From: Paenibacillus phoenicis
GTDB taxonomy: Bacteria; Bacillota; Bacilli; Paenibacillales; Paenibacillaceae
Direction: 5' to 3'
Length of the DNA stretch: 64,000 nucleotides
Assembly (NCBI RefSeq): GCF_034718895.1
Contig: NZ_JAYERP010000001.1
Coordinates: 310,001 to 374,000, forward strand
In this document: piece after piece, positions 51,949 to 60,651 of the stretch
Layout of the letters: each line of letters opens with the position of its first letter
Position numbering within the stretch: position 1 is the first letter of the stretch
Position numbers and translations under genes: made by a program
Notes under the pieces: generated by a model
The model's input: the letters and a program-made list of their open reading frames with translations, nothing else
The model's database searches: none
What the model was told of the DNA's origin: nothing

Positions 51949-53118
51949 ATGGCTAGTCCGAAGTACATCACCGATATTGCCAAGGTGAGCCAGTTGTCCG
52001 AGCAGGAGCGGCAGGAGTTGAAACCGATTACGGACAAATTCGTTTTTCGGGTGAATGACTACTATTTGAATTTGATCGACTGGAATGATCCAGAGGACCC
52101 GATCCGCAAGTTGGTGATCCCCAATACGGGAGAGCTGAAGGAATACGGGCGTTGGGACGCTTCCGACGAAGCGGCGAACTATGTGGTGCCTGGCTGCCAG
52201 CATAAATACCGCACGACCGCGCTGCTGATCGTGTCCGAGGTTTGCGGCTCCTATTGCCGGTATTGCTTCCGTAAACGGTTGTTTCGCAACGATGTGAAGG
52301 AAGCGATGGCGGATGTCACGCCTGGCATCGAGTATATCGCCCAGCATCCGGAGATCAACAACGTCCTGTTAACCGGCGGTGACAGCTTGATTTTGGCTAC
52401 AAAGAAACTGCGTTCGATTCTCGAACGGCTAAGAGCCATTGAGCATGTAAAAATCATCCGACTCGGCTCCAAAATTCCTGTTTTTAATCCTATGCGTATT
52501 TATGAAGATCCGGAATTGCTGGATCTGATTAGGGAGTTCTCCACTGTAGACCAACGGATTTATGTCATGGCGCATATCAATCATCCGCGCGAAATTACCC
52601 CTGAAGCCAAAAGAGGGTTCCAGGCGTTACACGACGCTGGGGCTATCGTGGTTAATCAAACGCCGATTCTCAAAGGCATCAATGATGATGCGGCCGTGCT
52701 TGGCGAATTGCTGGACCGCTTATCGTGGGCCGGCGTCACTCCGTACTATTTCTTTATCAATCGTCCCGTTGCCGGAAATGCTGATTTCGTGATCCCGCTG
52801 AAACGAGCATATCAACTGGTGGAGGAAGCGAAAGCCCGTACATCGGGGCTTGGCAAACGCGTGCGGCTTTCAATGAGCCATTCTTCGGGAAAAATCGAAA
52901 TCCTGGCCATTGAAAACGGGCAGGCTTATCTCAAATATCATCAGTCCCGGGACGGTGAATACGGCAAATTTATGATTTTGCCTTGCCCGGATGATGCTAC
53001 CTGGTTCGACGATCTGCCAGGCAGTGAAGCGTACTGGAAGAAGCCGGAATCGAAGCTGGATACGCAGTCGGATCAGCCAACGGAAGACGCTGCAAGCGCA
53101 GTGTCCATTACGGGATAA
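51949..53118 (+). CDS. KamA-family radical SAM protein (lysine 2,3-aminomutase-like)
   Basis: The 389-residue protein has the radical SAM cluster motif C99-X3-C103-X2-C106 (VCGSYCRYCFRKRLF) and KamA-family strings VLLTGGDSLIL, IIRLGSKIPVFNPMRI, VMAHINHPREITPEA and VVNQTPILKGINDDAAVLGEL. The Gly-rich PLP-lysine loop of true lysine 2,3-aminomutase (PGGGGK) is replaced by MSHSSGKIEIL (K315), so PLP use and substrate are uncertain. ATG 51949 follows AAAGGAGGAGAGG. Control by a c-di-AMP riboswitch hints at a role in osmolyte or wall physiology, for example beta-amino acid compatible solutes (inference). Confidence 0.85.
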   Translation: MASPKYITDIAKVSQLSEQERQELKPITDKFVFRVNDYYLNLIDWNDPEDPIRKLVIPNTGELKEYGRWDASDEAANYVVPGCQHKYRTTALLIVSEVCGSYCRYCFRKRLFRNDVKEAMADVTPGIEYIAQHPEINNVLLTGGDSLILATKKLRSILERLRAIEHVKIIRLGSKIPVFNPMRIYEDPELLDLIREFSTVDQRIYVMAHINHPREITPEAKRGFQALHDAGAIVVNQTPILKGINDDAAVLGELLDRLSWAGVTPYYFFINRPVAGNADFVIPLKRAYQLVEEAKARTSGLGKRVRLSMSHSSGKIEILAIENGQAYLKYHQSRDGEYGKFMILPCPDDATWFDDLPGSEAYWKKPESKLDTQSDQPTEDAASAVSITG

Positions 53119-53178
53119 AACAAAACGTACCCTTCCGCTTCCCCGATCAGGGGAGCGTGAAGGGTACGTTTTGTTTTT
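53117..53178. terminator. Strong bidirectional terminator
   Basis: AAAACAAAACGTACCCTTC pairs perfectly with GAAGGGTACGTTTTGTTTT; CTCCCC/GGGGAG-like bases extend it inward. It separates the KamA-family gene from the convergent chemoreceptor gene. Confidence 0.88.
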
Positions 53179-53182
53179 AGAG

Positions 53183-54874
53183 TCAGATCCGGAATTTTGC
53201 GATCGACTCCTGCAGCGCCAACGCCTGCTCATGCAGCGAACGAACCGTACGCGCGTGATTTTCCATTTCGCTCAGTTGTTGCTGCGAATAGCTGCTGATT
53301 TGCTCCATGTTAGCGAGCGACTTGGCGGTAATATTGGCGGATTCCTCCACCGATGCGGTCACTTCCTCGGTACCGGCGGATACCTCTTGGGTGGATGCTG
53401 AGACCGATTGAATCGTCAAGTTCACGTTCTGAATCAGCTTAGTTAATTGTTCAAACGCCTGACCAGCTTGCTTCACCCGTTCTGTTCCGGAGACGATTTC
53501 CTCGCTGGCCCGTTGCATAGCGTTGACGGAGTTTTCCGATTCTTCTCGAATACTGAGCAGGTTCTCACCGATTTCCTCCATCGCCTGGCGGGACTGCTCA
53601 GCCAGCTTACGGACTTCTTCGGCGACGACAGCAAACCCTTTGCCGTGCTCGCCGGCCCGTGCCGCTTCGATCCCCGCATTCAGTGCCAGAATATTAATTT
53701 GCTTCGTAATTTCCGTAATGGTTACGACAACGTTTGAAATTGACTCCGAGCGATCATTCAGCGTGCGGATATGCCCCAGCGTCCGATTAGCCGCATCTTC
53801 TACATGCTGCATCTGCGTAACCGCCGTTTGTGCCAAAGTATTCCCGGCACCGGCTTCATCCGCAGCTTGTCCAATCTGTTCGGTGACTTCGGCAGACGAA
53901 GCGGCAATGTGCTGTACACCTTGCGAAATTTCTTCCATCGCACGGGCGTTTTCGGCCGCTGCGGACGCAATCGTCATGCTGCCGGCTTCGATTTCCTTCG
54001 TCGCTACATTGGAACGGGCGATCAGATCCTCAAACGTCGTAACCGAACGGGACAAGTTCTCTGAGCCGTCGACGACCGCCCGGGACGTTTGCATCACGGC
54101 AGCGAACATGTCTTTGAGCTGATGAGTCATCGTTTGGAAGCTCCCGGCTAATTGGGCGATTTCGTCATTTCCTTTCACTTCGATGGTATGGCGGAAGTCC
54201 CCGCCAGCCATTTGTTCCGTGACCGTCACGAGCTTTCGGATCGGCTTCGTGATTCGCGTACTAACAAAGTAAGCTGCCGCCATGCCCGCCACAATGACAA
54301 GCAAGGTGATGCCGATACAGATGTATAAAATTTGGTCTTTCTTCTTATCGATGAAGGTAGCGTCAAGGCCCACGGCGAGCATCGCTTTGCTGCCGGGAAT
54401 CGCGATGAAAGCTGTTTTGTGCGAGCCGAATTTGTCGGTATACAACTCACTGATTTGTACCCCGCCATTGGCCGCAGCGGTCATGGCCGGCTGAAGCTCC
54501 AGCTTGTCGCCGGGGGTCATCTCCGAGTTCTCATTCGTCGCCAGAACTGTAGCGCCGTCATCTTGAATATGTAGTAAATAAGCAGTGCTCAAGTTGTAGT
54601 CCTTAGTGCTCTTCGTCAAATACGATTCCACCGCAAAACGGGAGTTATCTTTACCGCTGAGCAATTGCAGGGATTGGGTCGTATCTAACCGTTTGAAGAT
54701 GTCTTGAGTACTAGTTTGCAGCACTTTATCGAACTGTGGCAGCACATTTTGCTCAATGATCCCCATAGAGATGTTATAAAAGCTGACGCTAAATAAAAGT
54801 GAAGATACGACAATAATCACCGCATAGGTACTCATCAATCTGCGGCTGATGGAGCGATTAATGACCTTGAACAC
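53183..54874 (-). CDS. Methyl-accepting chemotaxis protein
   Basis: The 563-residue receptor has a membrane helix at about 13-33, an extracellular sensor of about 150 residues (Cache-like), a second helix at about 188-208 ([23 protein letters not shown]), HAMP (about 209-262) and the MCP signalling domain. The tip reads [40 protein letters not shown]. It starts at GTG ending at 54874 after GGAGAGG. It is monocistronic. The ligand is unknown. Confidence 0.93.
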   Translation of the reverse strand: MFKVINRSISRRLMSTYAVIIVVSSLLFSVSFYNISMGIIEQNVLPQFDKVLQTSTQDIFKRLDTTQSLQLLSGKDNSRFAVESYLTKSTKDYNLSTAYLLHIQDDGATVLATNENSEMTPGDKLELQPAMTAAANGGVQISELYTDKFGSHKTAFIAIPGSKAMLAVGLDATFIDKKKDQILYICIGITLLVIVAGMAAAYFVSTRITKPIRKLVTVTEQMAGGDFRHTIEVKGNDEIAQLAGSFQTMTHQLKDMFAAVMQTSRAVVDGSENLSRSVTTFEDLIARSNVATKEIEAGSMTIASAAAENARAMEEISQGVQHIAASSAEVTEQIGQAADEAGAGNTLAQTAVTQMQHVEDAANRTLGHIRTLNDRSESISNVVVTITEITKQINILALNAGIEAARAGEHGKGFAVVAEEVRKLAEQSRQAMEEIGENLLSIREESENSVNAMQRASEEIVSGTERVKQAGQAFEQLTKLIQNVNLTIQSVSASTQEVSAGTEEVTASVEESANITAKSLANMEQISSYSQQQLSEMENHARTVRSLHEQALALQESIAKFRI

Positions 54875-55065
54875 GAAAATCCTCTCCGTTCCCCTTAAAA
54901 AATGTGAAGTATACGCCTGGCTGTCTCTCTTTTCTTTTTAACCAGCGGTTCATAAATATCATTTTATAGGAAAAAAGGTCCTTTGAAAACGAAAAATTCC
55001 TACATTTTTTGGTTTTCGTAAAAAGTTTCAAAAAAAACGTCTAAATCTATCGGAAAAAGCTAAAA

Positions 55066-55108
55066 AGAGAGCCCTGCGAATCATTTTTTGGAGATCGCCA
55101 GGGCTCTT
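55066..55108 (-). terminator. Terminator of the M24 peptidase gene
   Basis: On the minus strand AGAGCCCTG and CAGGGCTCT enclose an internal TCGC/CGA pairing and are followed by CTTTTTA. It lies about 25 bases after the stop. The rest of the 54875-55132 gap holds the AT-rich chemoreceptor promoter region with no clear element. Confidence 0.75.
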
Positions 55109-55132
55109 CGAGTATGAATATTACATTACATG

Positions 55133-56218
55133 TTAGATATAAGTTAGTTGTTTCGGATAAGATGTGAGCACTTCAACGCCGGTTGCTGTGACTAGCACAT
55201 CATCTTCGATACGAACTCCTCCGATGCCTGGCACATAAATGCCAGGTTCAACCGTAAAGACGTGGCCTTCTGCGAGGAGAAATTCGTTCTCCCCATGAAC
55301 CGAAGGGAACTCGTGCACGTCGATCCCCAGCCCATGGCCAAGGCGATGGATAAAATAAGGTCCATAGCCGGCAGCTTCGATTACTTCGCGGGCGGCGCGG
55401 TCAATGGAGGCGAAGGTGACGCCCGGCCGGATGGCGGCAATCGCAGCTTCATTGGCTGCCAGCACCGTTTCATAAATCCGGACGAGTTCCTTGGTCAGCT
55501 CGCCAACCGCGAAGGTACGCGTGATGTCGGATGCGTAGCCATTCGCATAAACGCCGATGTCAAACATCAGCAGGTCGCCGCGCCGGATTTGCCGGTCGCC
55601 GGGGACGCCATGCGGCAGGGCAGTTTTCTCGCCGGACAGCACCATGGAATCGAAGGAAGGCCCGTCTGCGCCGAGCTTGCGGATTTGGTACTCGACTTCC
55701 GCAACAAGCTCGTTTTCGCTTACGCCTTCCGTTGCTTTTTTCAGCGATTCGCTAAGCACCTGTTCGATCAGATGTACGGCGTGCTTGATCTTGCTGACTT
55801 CTTCTGGGCTTTTCCGCACCCGCATGTCCCGAAGCCAAGATCCAACATCTACAGATTCGGAGAACGAGAGCTTCTCCTGCATTCGCTCGAAGTTGGCCAC
55901 GGAGACCTGCTCCTTCTCAAAGCCCAGCGTACCCAGCGAGCCCGCGAGGCGTTGCTTCAAGAGGGCGTAAGGGTCGTCCGTATCGCTATGGGTGATGATC
56001 TCCGTTAAGTCCGCGGCTTTGCGGGCTGCCTCTTCATCCAGCGCAGGGACGACCAGAAAAGGCTCGCTTCCCGCCTGAAGGACGGCGCCGAGGAAGCGTT
56101 CATGCGGATTGCTCAGAAAGCCGGTAAGGTAATACACATGCTTCGGATCAGTGATCAGCAGCGTGTTGACGCCGGATTCACGCATTTTGCGTTCTAATGC
56201 AGTCCATTTATCATTCAT
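55133..56218 (-). CDS. M24 family metallopeptidase (Xaa-Pro aminopeptidase/dipeptidase type)
   Basis: The 361-residue protein has a creatinase-like N-terminal domain (about 1-125) and the pita-bread catalytic domain. Dinuclear-metal ligands are visible in LLMFDIGVYANGYASDITRTFAVG (two Asp), FIHRLGHGLGIDVHEFPS (His), FTVEPGIYVPG (Glu) and GVRIEDDVLVT (Glu). It cleaves X-Pro peptides in the cytosol. It starts with ATG ending at 56218 after GGAAG and is monocistronic. Confidence 0.92.
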   Translation of the reverse strand: MNDKWTALERKMRESGVNTLLITDPKHVYYLTGFLSNPHERFLGAVLQAGSEPFLVVPALDEEAARKAADLTEIITHSDTDDPYALLKQRLAGSLGTLGFEKEQVSVANFERMQEKLSFSESVDVGSWLRDMRVRKSPEEVSKIKHAVHLIEQVLSESLKKATEGVSENELVAEVEYQIRKLGADGPSFDSMVLSGEKTALPHGVPGDRQIRRGDLLMFDIGVYANGYASDITRTFAVGELTKELVRIYETVLAANEAAIAAIRPGVTFASIDRAAREVIEAAGYGPYFIHRLGHGLGIDVHEFPSVHGENEFLLAEGHVFTVEPGIYVPGIGGVRIEDDVLVTATGVEVLTSYPKQLTYI

Positions 56219-56343
56219 TTTGCAAAAAACTTCCTTTCGTTCAGTCTCTTATTCCATTATAGGCCAATGCGGGGAGGAACGATAGTTAGGATCGTTGCGC
56301 CGGGCGGGCCAGGGCGGGACGGATTGCTTTTTTAGGTAAAAGG

Positions 56344-56402
56344 TTTACTTTTTAAATATTTTCAATAAAATAGGAAGAAGTTAGATTATTCAAATTTGAA
56401 TA
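56344..56402 (+). promoter_or_regulatory. Promoter/operator region of the exporter-PadR unit
   Basis: TTTACT (56344-56349), 16 bases and TAAAAT (56366-56371) form a weak promoter. GTAAA-AGG-TTTAC overlaps its -35, and a perfect 16-base palindrome TATTCAAATTTGAATA lies at 56387-56402, just before the ribosome site. Either could be bound by the PadR protein encoded downstream. Confidence 0.5.
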
Positions 56403-56420
56403 TGAAACAAAGGAGAGAAG

Positions 56421-57944
56421 ATGTTGGCTACTGCAACGAAAAATTCTACCCGGCTCATCTTGTTCGGATTAATGCTGGGGATTCTGATGTCAGCGATGGA
56501 CAACACGATCGTGACGACGGCCATGGGGACGATTGTTGCCGATCTCGGCGGAATGGAGCAGTTCGTTTGGGTGACTTCGGCCTATATGGTGACGGTGATG
56601 GCGGGGACGCCGATTTTCGGCAAGCTGTCGGATATGTATGGCCGGAAACGCTTCTTCCTATTTGGCATCGCGATGTTCCTGCTTGGCTCCGTGTTGTGCG
56701 GGCTCGCCGGAAGCATCGTGCAGCTGAGTATTTTCCGCGCGATCCAGGGGATCGGCGGGGGAGCGCTGATGCCGATTGCGTTTACGATCATTTACGATAT
56801 CTTCCCAGTGGAGCAGCGGGGGAGAATGACCGGACTCATGGGTGCCGTGTTTGGCACGTCGAGTATTTTTGGCCCATTGTTGGGCGCGTTTATCACCGAC
56901 TCGCTAAGTTGGCATTGGGTTTTCTACATTAATGTGCCGATCGGTATCGTGTCGTTGGTGTTGATTATCTTCTACTATAAGGAGTCGTTGACGCACGCGA
57001 AGCAGCAGATCGACTGGGGCGGGGCATTTACTTTGGTTGGCGCTGTGGTGTGCCTAATGTTTGCCTTGGAGCTGGGCGGCGAGAAATACGCATGGAATTC
57101 CAGCGTGATTTTGGGCTTGTTTGCGGGATTTGCCGTGTTGTTTGCCGCGTTCCTGCTGCTCGAAACGAAAGCGCAAGAGCCAATCATATCGTTTGATATG
57201 TTCAAAAATCGGCTTTACGCGACAAGCTGTTTGTTGGCTTTATTTTACGGGAGTGTATTTATCGTTGCTACGGTATATATCCCGATCTTCGTGCAGGGCG
57301 TCTACGGCGGATCGGCGACCAACTCCGGCATTATTCTGATGCCGATGATGATCGGTTCGGTGGTCGGCAGCATGCTGGGCGGGATGCTCGCTTCCCGCAT
57401 ACCATACCGCACGGTGATGGCCTTGTCGGTGGTTTGCTTCGTCGGCGGTATCTTTGCGCTTAGCACGTTAACGAATGATTCGTCTCGCATGCTGCTTACG
57501 CTTTACAGCATCCTGACCGGCTTTGGCGTTGGCTTCTCCTTCTCGGTGCTCAGTATGGCGTCCGTGCATCACTTTGACATGCGGCAGCGCGGAGCGGCGA
57601 CATCAACCAACTCGTTCCTCCGTTCGCTGGGCATGACGCTGGGGATTACGATCTTTGGTATCGTGCAACGCAACCTGATGTCGGGGGCCATGGCCGATGC
57701 GTTTGCTGGAATGGGACAAGGCGGCGGGAATTTCGGCGATACCCGGGAAGCGCTGAGTCCGGAGAAAAGAGCGCTGATTCCGCCGGCGATTTTGGACAAA
57801 ATTACAGAGGCGTTGTCCATTTCGATCGCCCATACGTTTATGTGGGCCCTCATTCCGACCGTTTGCGCAGTGCTGGTCGTGCTCGCCATGCCGAAGGACC
57901 GAATCGAGCGCAAGGCGTTAAAGCCGTCGAATCAGCGGGGGTAA
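56421..57944 (+). CDS. DHA2 family MFS drug exporter (EmrB/QacA type)
   Basis: The 507-residue membrane protein has about 14 helices. Marks are MDNTIVTTAMGTIVADLG (helix 1 motif D), GKLSDMYGRKRFFLFGIAMFLLGS (motif A), RAIQGIGGGALMPIAFTIIYDIF (motif B) and GRMTGLMGAVFGTSSIFGPLLGAFITD (motif C, antiporter). It should export drugs or toxic metabolites by proton exchange. ATG 56421 follows AAAGGAGAGAAG. The PadR regulator gene follows after 6 bp. Confidence 0.93.
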   Translation: MLATATKNSTRLILFGLMLGILMSAMDNTIVTTAMGTIVADLGGMEQFVWVTSAYMVTVMAGTPIFGKLSDMYGRKRFFLFGIAMFLLGSVLCGLAGSIVQLSIFRAIQGIGGGALMPIAFTIIYDIFPVEQRGRMTGLMGAVFGTSSIFGPLLGAFITDSLSWHWVFYINVPIGIVSLVLIIFYYKESLTHAKQQIDWGGAFTLVGAVVCLMFALELGGEKYAWNSSVILGLFAGFAVLFAAFLLLETKAQEPIISFDMFKNRLYATSCLLALFYGSVFIVATVYIPIFVQGVYGGSATNSGIILMPMMIGSVVGSMLGGMLASRIPYRTVMALSVVCFVGGIFALSTLTNDSSRMLLTLYSILTGFGVGFSFSVLSMASVHHFDMRQRGAATSTNSFLRSLGMTLGITIFGIVQRNLMSGAMADAFAGMGQGGGNFGDTREALSPEKRALIPPAILDKITEALSISIAHTFMWALIPTVCAVLVVLAMPKDRIERKALKPSNQRG

Positions 57945-57950
57945 GCAGCA

Positions 57951-58532
57951 ATGAAAGCTTTAGCGATCCGTCTTTGTATTTTGGGTCTGCTGCTCGAGGA
58001 GGATCAGCATCCTTATGAGATGCTCATCCGTATCCGGGATCGGTTCCTCGACCAGCACGGCAATTTCAAAATCGGTTCGCTGTATTACGCCGTCGACCAG
58101 TTGGCCAAATCGGGGCATATCGAGGCGGTGGAGACGATTTATGGCGAGGGCCGTCCGGACAAGACGGTCTATCGGATCACGGACAAGGGCCGGGAGTATT
58201 TTCAGAAGTTGCTGATCGATCGGTTCCAGGAGGAAGTGTCCGGATATCATCCGCTGCATGTTGCTTTGGTCTTTGCCAGGTATGGGGACCGGGAGAAGCT
58301 GATCGCCATGTTGCAGGACCGGATTCGGAAAGCGGAGCATGAGGTCAATTTGAGCTATCAGGTTTACGAAGAACATCGGGGGATCGTACCAAGGAGCGTG
58401 CTGCACCTGATGGTCGGACGTTACGAGCATGCCCGGACGGAGCTCAATTGGCTGCGGCGGCTGCTCAAAGATGCCGAGGCCGGACGGTTGGGGGACCGCG
58501 ATCCGGTTGATTTGCTAAACGAAGAGGAATAA
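57951..58532 (+). CDS. PadR family transcriptional regulator
   Basis: The 193-residue protein has a PadR winged helix at the N-terminus (about 5-85: LCILGLLLEEDQHPYEMLIRIRDRF, IGSLYYAVDQLAKSGHIEAVE, YRITDKGREYFQKLL) and an alpha-helical Vir-like C-terminal domain. Cotranscription with the DHA2 exporter is the usual arrangement in which PadR represses its own pump until an inducer binds. Confidence 0.9.
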   Translation: MKALAIRLCILGLLLEEDQHPYEMLIRIRDRFLDQHGNFKIGSLYYAVDQLAKSGHIEAVETIYGEGRPDKTVYRITDKGREYFQKLLIDRFQEEVSGYHPLHVALVFARYGDREKLIAMLQDRIRKAEHEVNLSYQVYEEHRGIVPRSVLHLMVGRYEHARTELNWLRRLLKDAEAGRLGDRDPVDLLNEEE

Positions 58533-58535
58533 AAG

Positions 58536-58590
58536 AAACTCCCCGGGCACCGTGTGCGATTTTCGCTGACGGTATCCGGGGAGTTTTTTT
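58536..58590. terminator. Terminator between PadR and dehydrogenase genes
   Basis: AAACTCCCCGG / CCGGGGAGTTT with additional inner pairing (CCGT/ACGG) and T7 on the right; usable in both directions. Confidence 0.85.
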
Positions 58591-58594
58591 AGGT

Positions 58595-59593
58595 TTATCT
58601 ATTTGAGTTTTGGTCTGGTGCATCCGGCCGCAGTTCTTTGACCAAGCTTGGCGGCGTTCGGCCTTCGAGGGCGGCCACCAGGTTTTCAGCGGCCCGCATC
58701 GCCATTTGCCGGCGAGTTTGGTCTGTCGCTGATCCGATATGCGGCAAGGTCACTACGTTTGGCAGCTTCAGCAGCGGATGGTCCGGATCGATCGGTTCCT
58801 TCTCGAACACATCCAATCCCGCGCCGTAGATTTGACGGTTCTGCAAAGCGGCGGTCAGCGCCTGCTCGTCAACGGTAGCCCCTCTGGAGGCGTTGACGAA
58901 CACAGCCGTCGGCTTCATCAAGGCAAATTCCCGAGCGCCGATCAGCTTGCGCGTTTCCGGTGTGAGCGGCGTGATCAGCACGATAAAATCCGCTTCCTTC
59001 AGCAGCTCATCCAGGGTGCAATAAACGGCACCCAGCCTAGCTTCGGCTTCCGGTTTCCGGCTGCGGTTGTGATACAGCACCTGCATCCCAAAGCCGAATT
59101 GCCCCCGATGGGCCACCGCTTCGCCGATTTCCCCCATCCCGATGATGCCAAGCTTCTTGTGGTGGACGTCGAGACCAAACAGGTTTTGGCCGTCACCGCG
59201 TTTCCATTTCCCTGCCTTCACGTATCGGTCCAGTTCCGATACCCGGCGGGCGACGTCCAGCATCAGGGCGAAAATCAAGTCGGCGACGGTGTCGTTCAGG
59301 ACGGCCGAGGTGTTGGTTCCCAGCACGCCGCGGGCTTTCATCGCCTCGAGATCAAAGTTGTTGTAGCCAACGCTGATATTGCTGACAACTTTTAATTTGG
59401 GGGCATGATCCAACAGCTCCTGATTGATGCTGCGGTCCGCGGTCAACAATCCCTCGACGTCGCTTAAGCTGGCTAGAAGTTGGGCGCGGGTGATCGGTTC
59501 GTCGCCTTCCCATTTGCGGATTTCACAATGCTCTGCCAGATAATGTTCGACTTCCGGGGGGATCGGCCGGGAGATAAACACTTTTGGTTTCAT
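58595..59593 (-). CDS. D-2-hydroxyacid dehydrogenase (glyoxylate/hydroxypyruvate reductase type)
   Basis: The 332-residue NAD(P) enzyme has the Rossmann motif KLGIIGMGEIGEAVAHRG (about 148-165) and catalytic residues in NASRGATVDEQAL (Arg), a Glu near IYGAGLDVFEKEP, and LPHIGSATDQTR (His). The GAGLDVFEKEP-DPDHPLLKLPNVV phrase is typical of D-glycerate dehydrogenases. ATG ending at 59593 follows GAGAGGAGAACC. It lies 59 bp downstream of queF on the same strand and may share its transcript. Confidence 0.9.
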   Translation of the reverse strand: MKPKVFISRPIPPEVEHYLAEHCEIRKWEGDEPITRAQLLASLSDVEGLLTADRSINQELLDHAPKLKVVSNISVGYNNFDLEAMKARGVLGTNTSAVLNDTVADLIFALMLDVARRVSELDRYVKAGKWKRGDGQNLFGLDVHHKKLGIIGMGEIGEAVAHRGQFGFGMQVLYHNRSRKPEAEARLGAVYCTLDELLKEADFIVLITPLTPETRKLIGAREFALMKPTAVFVNASRGATVDEQALTAALQNRQIYGAGLDVFEKEPIDPDHPLLKLPNVVTLPHIGSATDQTRRQMAMRAAENLVAALEGRTPPSLVKELRPDAPDQNSNR

Positions 59594-59652
59594 GAGGTTC
59601 TCCTCTCTCAGGGGGATAGATCCATTGTTACGCACACCACGTAGACAAGGAT

Positions 59653-60150
59653 TTAGCGATTATCGACTTTTTCCGGATACATATCATGATTAAGCAGGCG
59701 ATGTTCCGCCATCGCTTCGTACTTGGTGCCGGGACGGCCATAGTTGCAGTAAGGATCGATGGAGATGCCGCCGCGCGGCGTAAATTTGCCCCAGACTTCG
59801 ATGTACTTCGGATCCATGAGCTTGATCAAATCGTTCATAATGATGTTCACACAGTCCTCATGGAAATCGCCATGGTTGCGGAAGCTGAACAGATAGAGCT
59901 TTAACGACTTGCTTTCCACCATTTTGATATCGGGAATATAGCTGATGTAGATGGTGGCGAAGTCAGGCTGTCCTGTGATCGGGCAAAGGCTGGTAAACTC
60001 CGGGCAGTTGAATTTTACAAAATAATCACGGTACGGATGTTTATTGTCAAAGGTCTCTAATACCTCAGGCGCGTAGTCAAAAGGGTATTTGACGCCCTGG
60101 TTGCCCAGCAGGGTCACGTCTTGCATTTCTTCGGGTTTTCTTCCGGCCAT
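59653..60150 (-). CDS. queF: NADPH-dependent 7-cyano-7-deazaguanine reductase QueF
   Basis: QueF reduces preQ0 to preQ1, the last small-molecule step before tRNA insertion of the queuosine precursor. The 165-residue unimodular enzyme has the active-site [20 protein letters not shown] (thioimide Cys and catalytic Asp) and [24 protein letters not shown]. Start ATG ending at 60150 has AAGGAGGG upstream. It is separated from queE by about 500 bases of repeats, so it probably has its own promoter. Confidence 0.95.
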   Translation of the reverse strand: MAGRKPEEMQDVTLLGNQGVKYPFDYAPEVLETFDNKHPYRDYFVKFNCPEFTSLCPITGQPDFATIYISYIPDIKMVESKSLKLYLFSFRNHGDFHEDCVNIIMNDLIKLMDPKYIEVWGKFTPRGGISIDPYCNYGRPGTKYEAMAEHRLLNHDMYPEKVDNR

Positions 60151-60193
60151 GTGAAGCCCTCCTTATAGATATATTCATTAAAGCAATCTAGCG

Positions 60194-60375
60194 GACCGTA
60201 CAGCCCTTATTTGCCTTTTTCCCGGACATTTCCTGTTGTAACGGACTCCAGCGACCTTATTTGGCTTTTATCGCAGCCGATGTGCTGTTTTACATCAAAA
60301 TAAGGTCTACTGAGTCCGGTAGATTTGGAAAGCTCCCTCGGAGCCTCAAATAACGTCTCTGGTGTCCGTTAGCCG
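60194..60375. repeat. Four ~50-bp CCTTATT units, two direct and two inverted
   Basis: CCTTATTTG units stand at 60205 and 60255 (50 apart), each preceded by a CGGAC-AG element. Inverted units AAATAAGGTC..GAGTCCG and AAATAACGTC..GTGTCCG stand at 60298 and 60348 (50 apart). The inner pair forms a long hairpin: GGACTC + GACCTTATTT (60243-60262) with AAATAAGGTC + GAGTCC (60298-60317), interrupted by a 4/4 internal loop. Confidence 0.7.
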
Positions 60376-60393
60376 CGGGGTGGAGGTCTCGGC

Positions 60394-60651
60394 TGCATTC
60401 AAGATTCGATGCCGAACCAGCCTCCTCGAATCCGCCTCGTGATCGAAAGCCGATTGATGAACTGCCGTTTCAATGAAGGTTCAAAAATCGGGTTTGGAGC
60501 ACCGAGAAGGTTGGATGAAGCTAGAGACTGAGTAGCGGAGCATAGCTAGGAGCTATGTGAGCAACGGAAGGCTCGGCTGAATTCAAGATTCGACGTCGAA
60601 CCTGCACCCTCGAATTCGCCTCGTGATCGAAAGCCGATTTTTGAACTTCCG
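60394..60651. repeat. Composite intergenic repeat, copy B
   Basis: It has the same build as copy A (19881-20178): 74-base direct repeats at 60394-60467 and 60578-60651, a hairpin CCGATTGATGAAC / GTTCAAAAATCGG, the conserved CACCGAGAAGGTTGGATGAA core and a small hairpin ATAGC/GCTAT (60542-60556). Two stem pairs differ from copy A by paired changes. It ends exactly at the queE stop codon. Confidence 0.85.
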
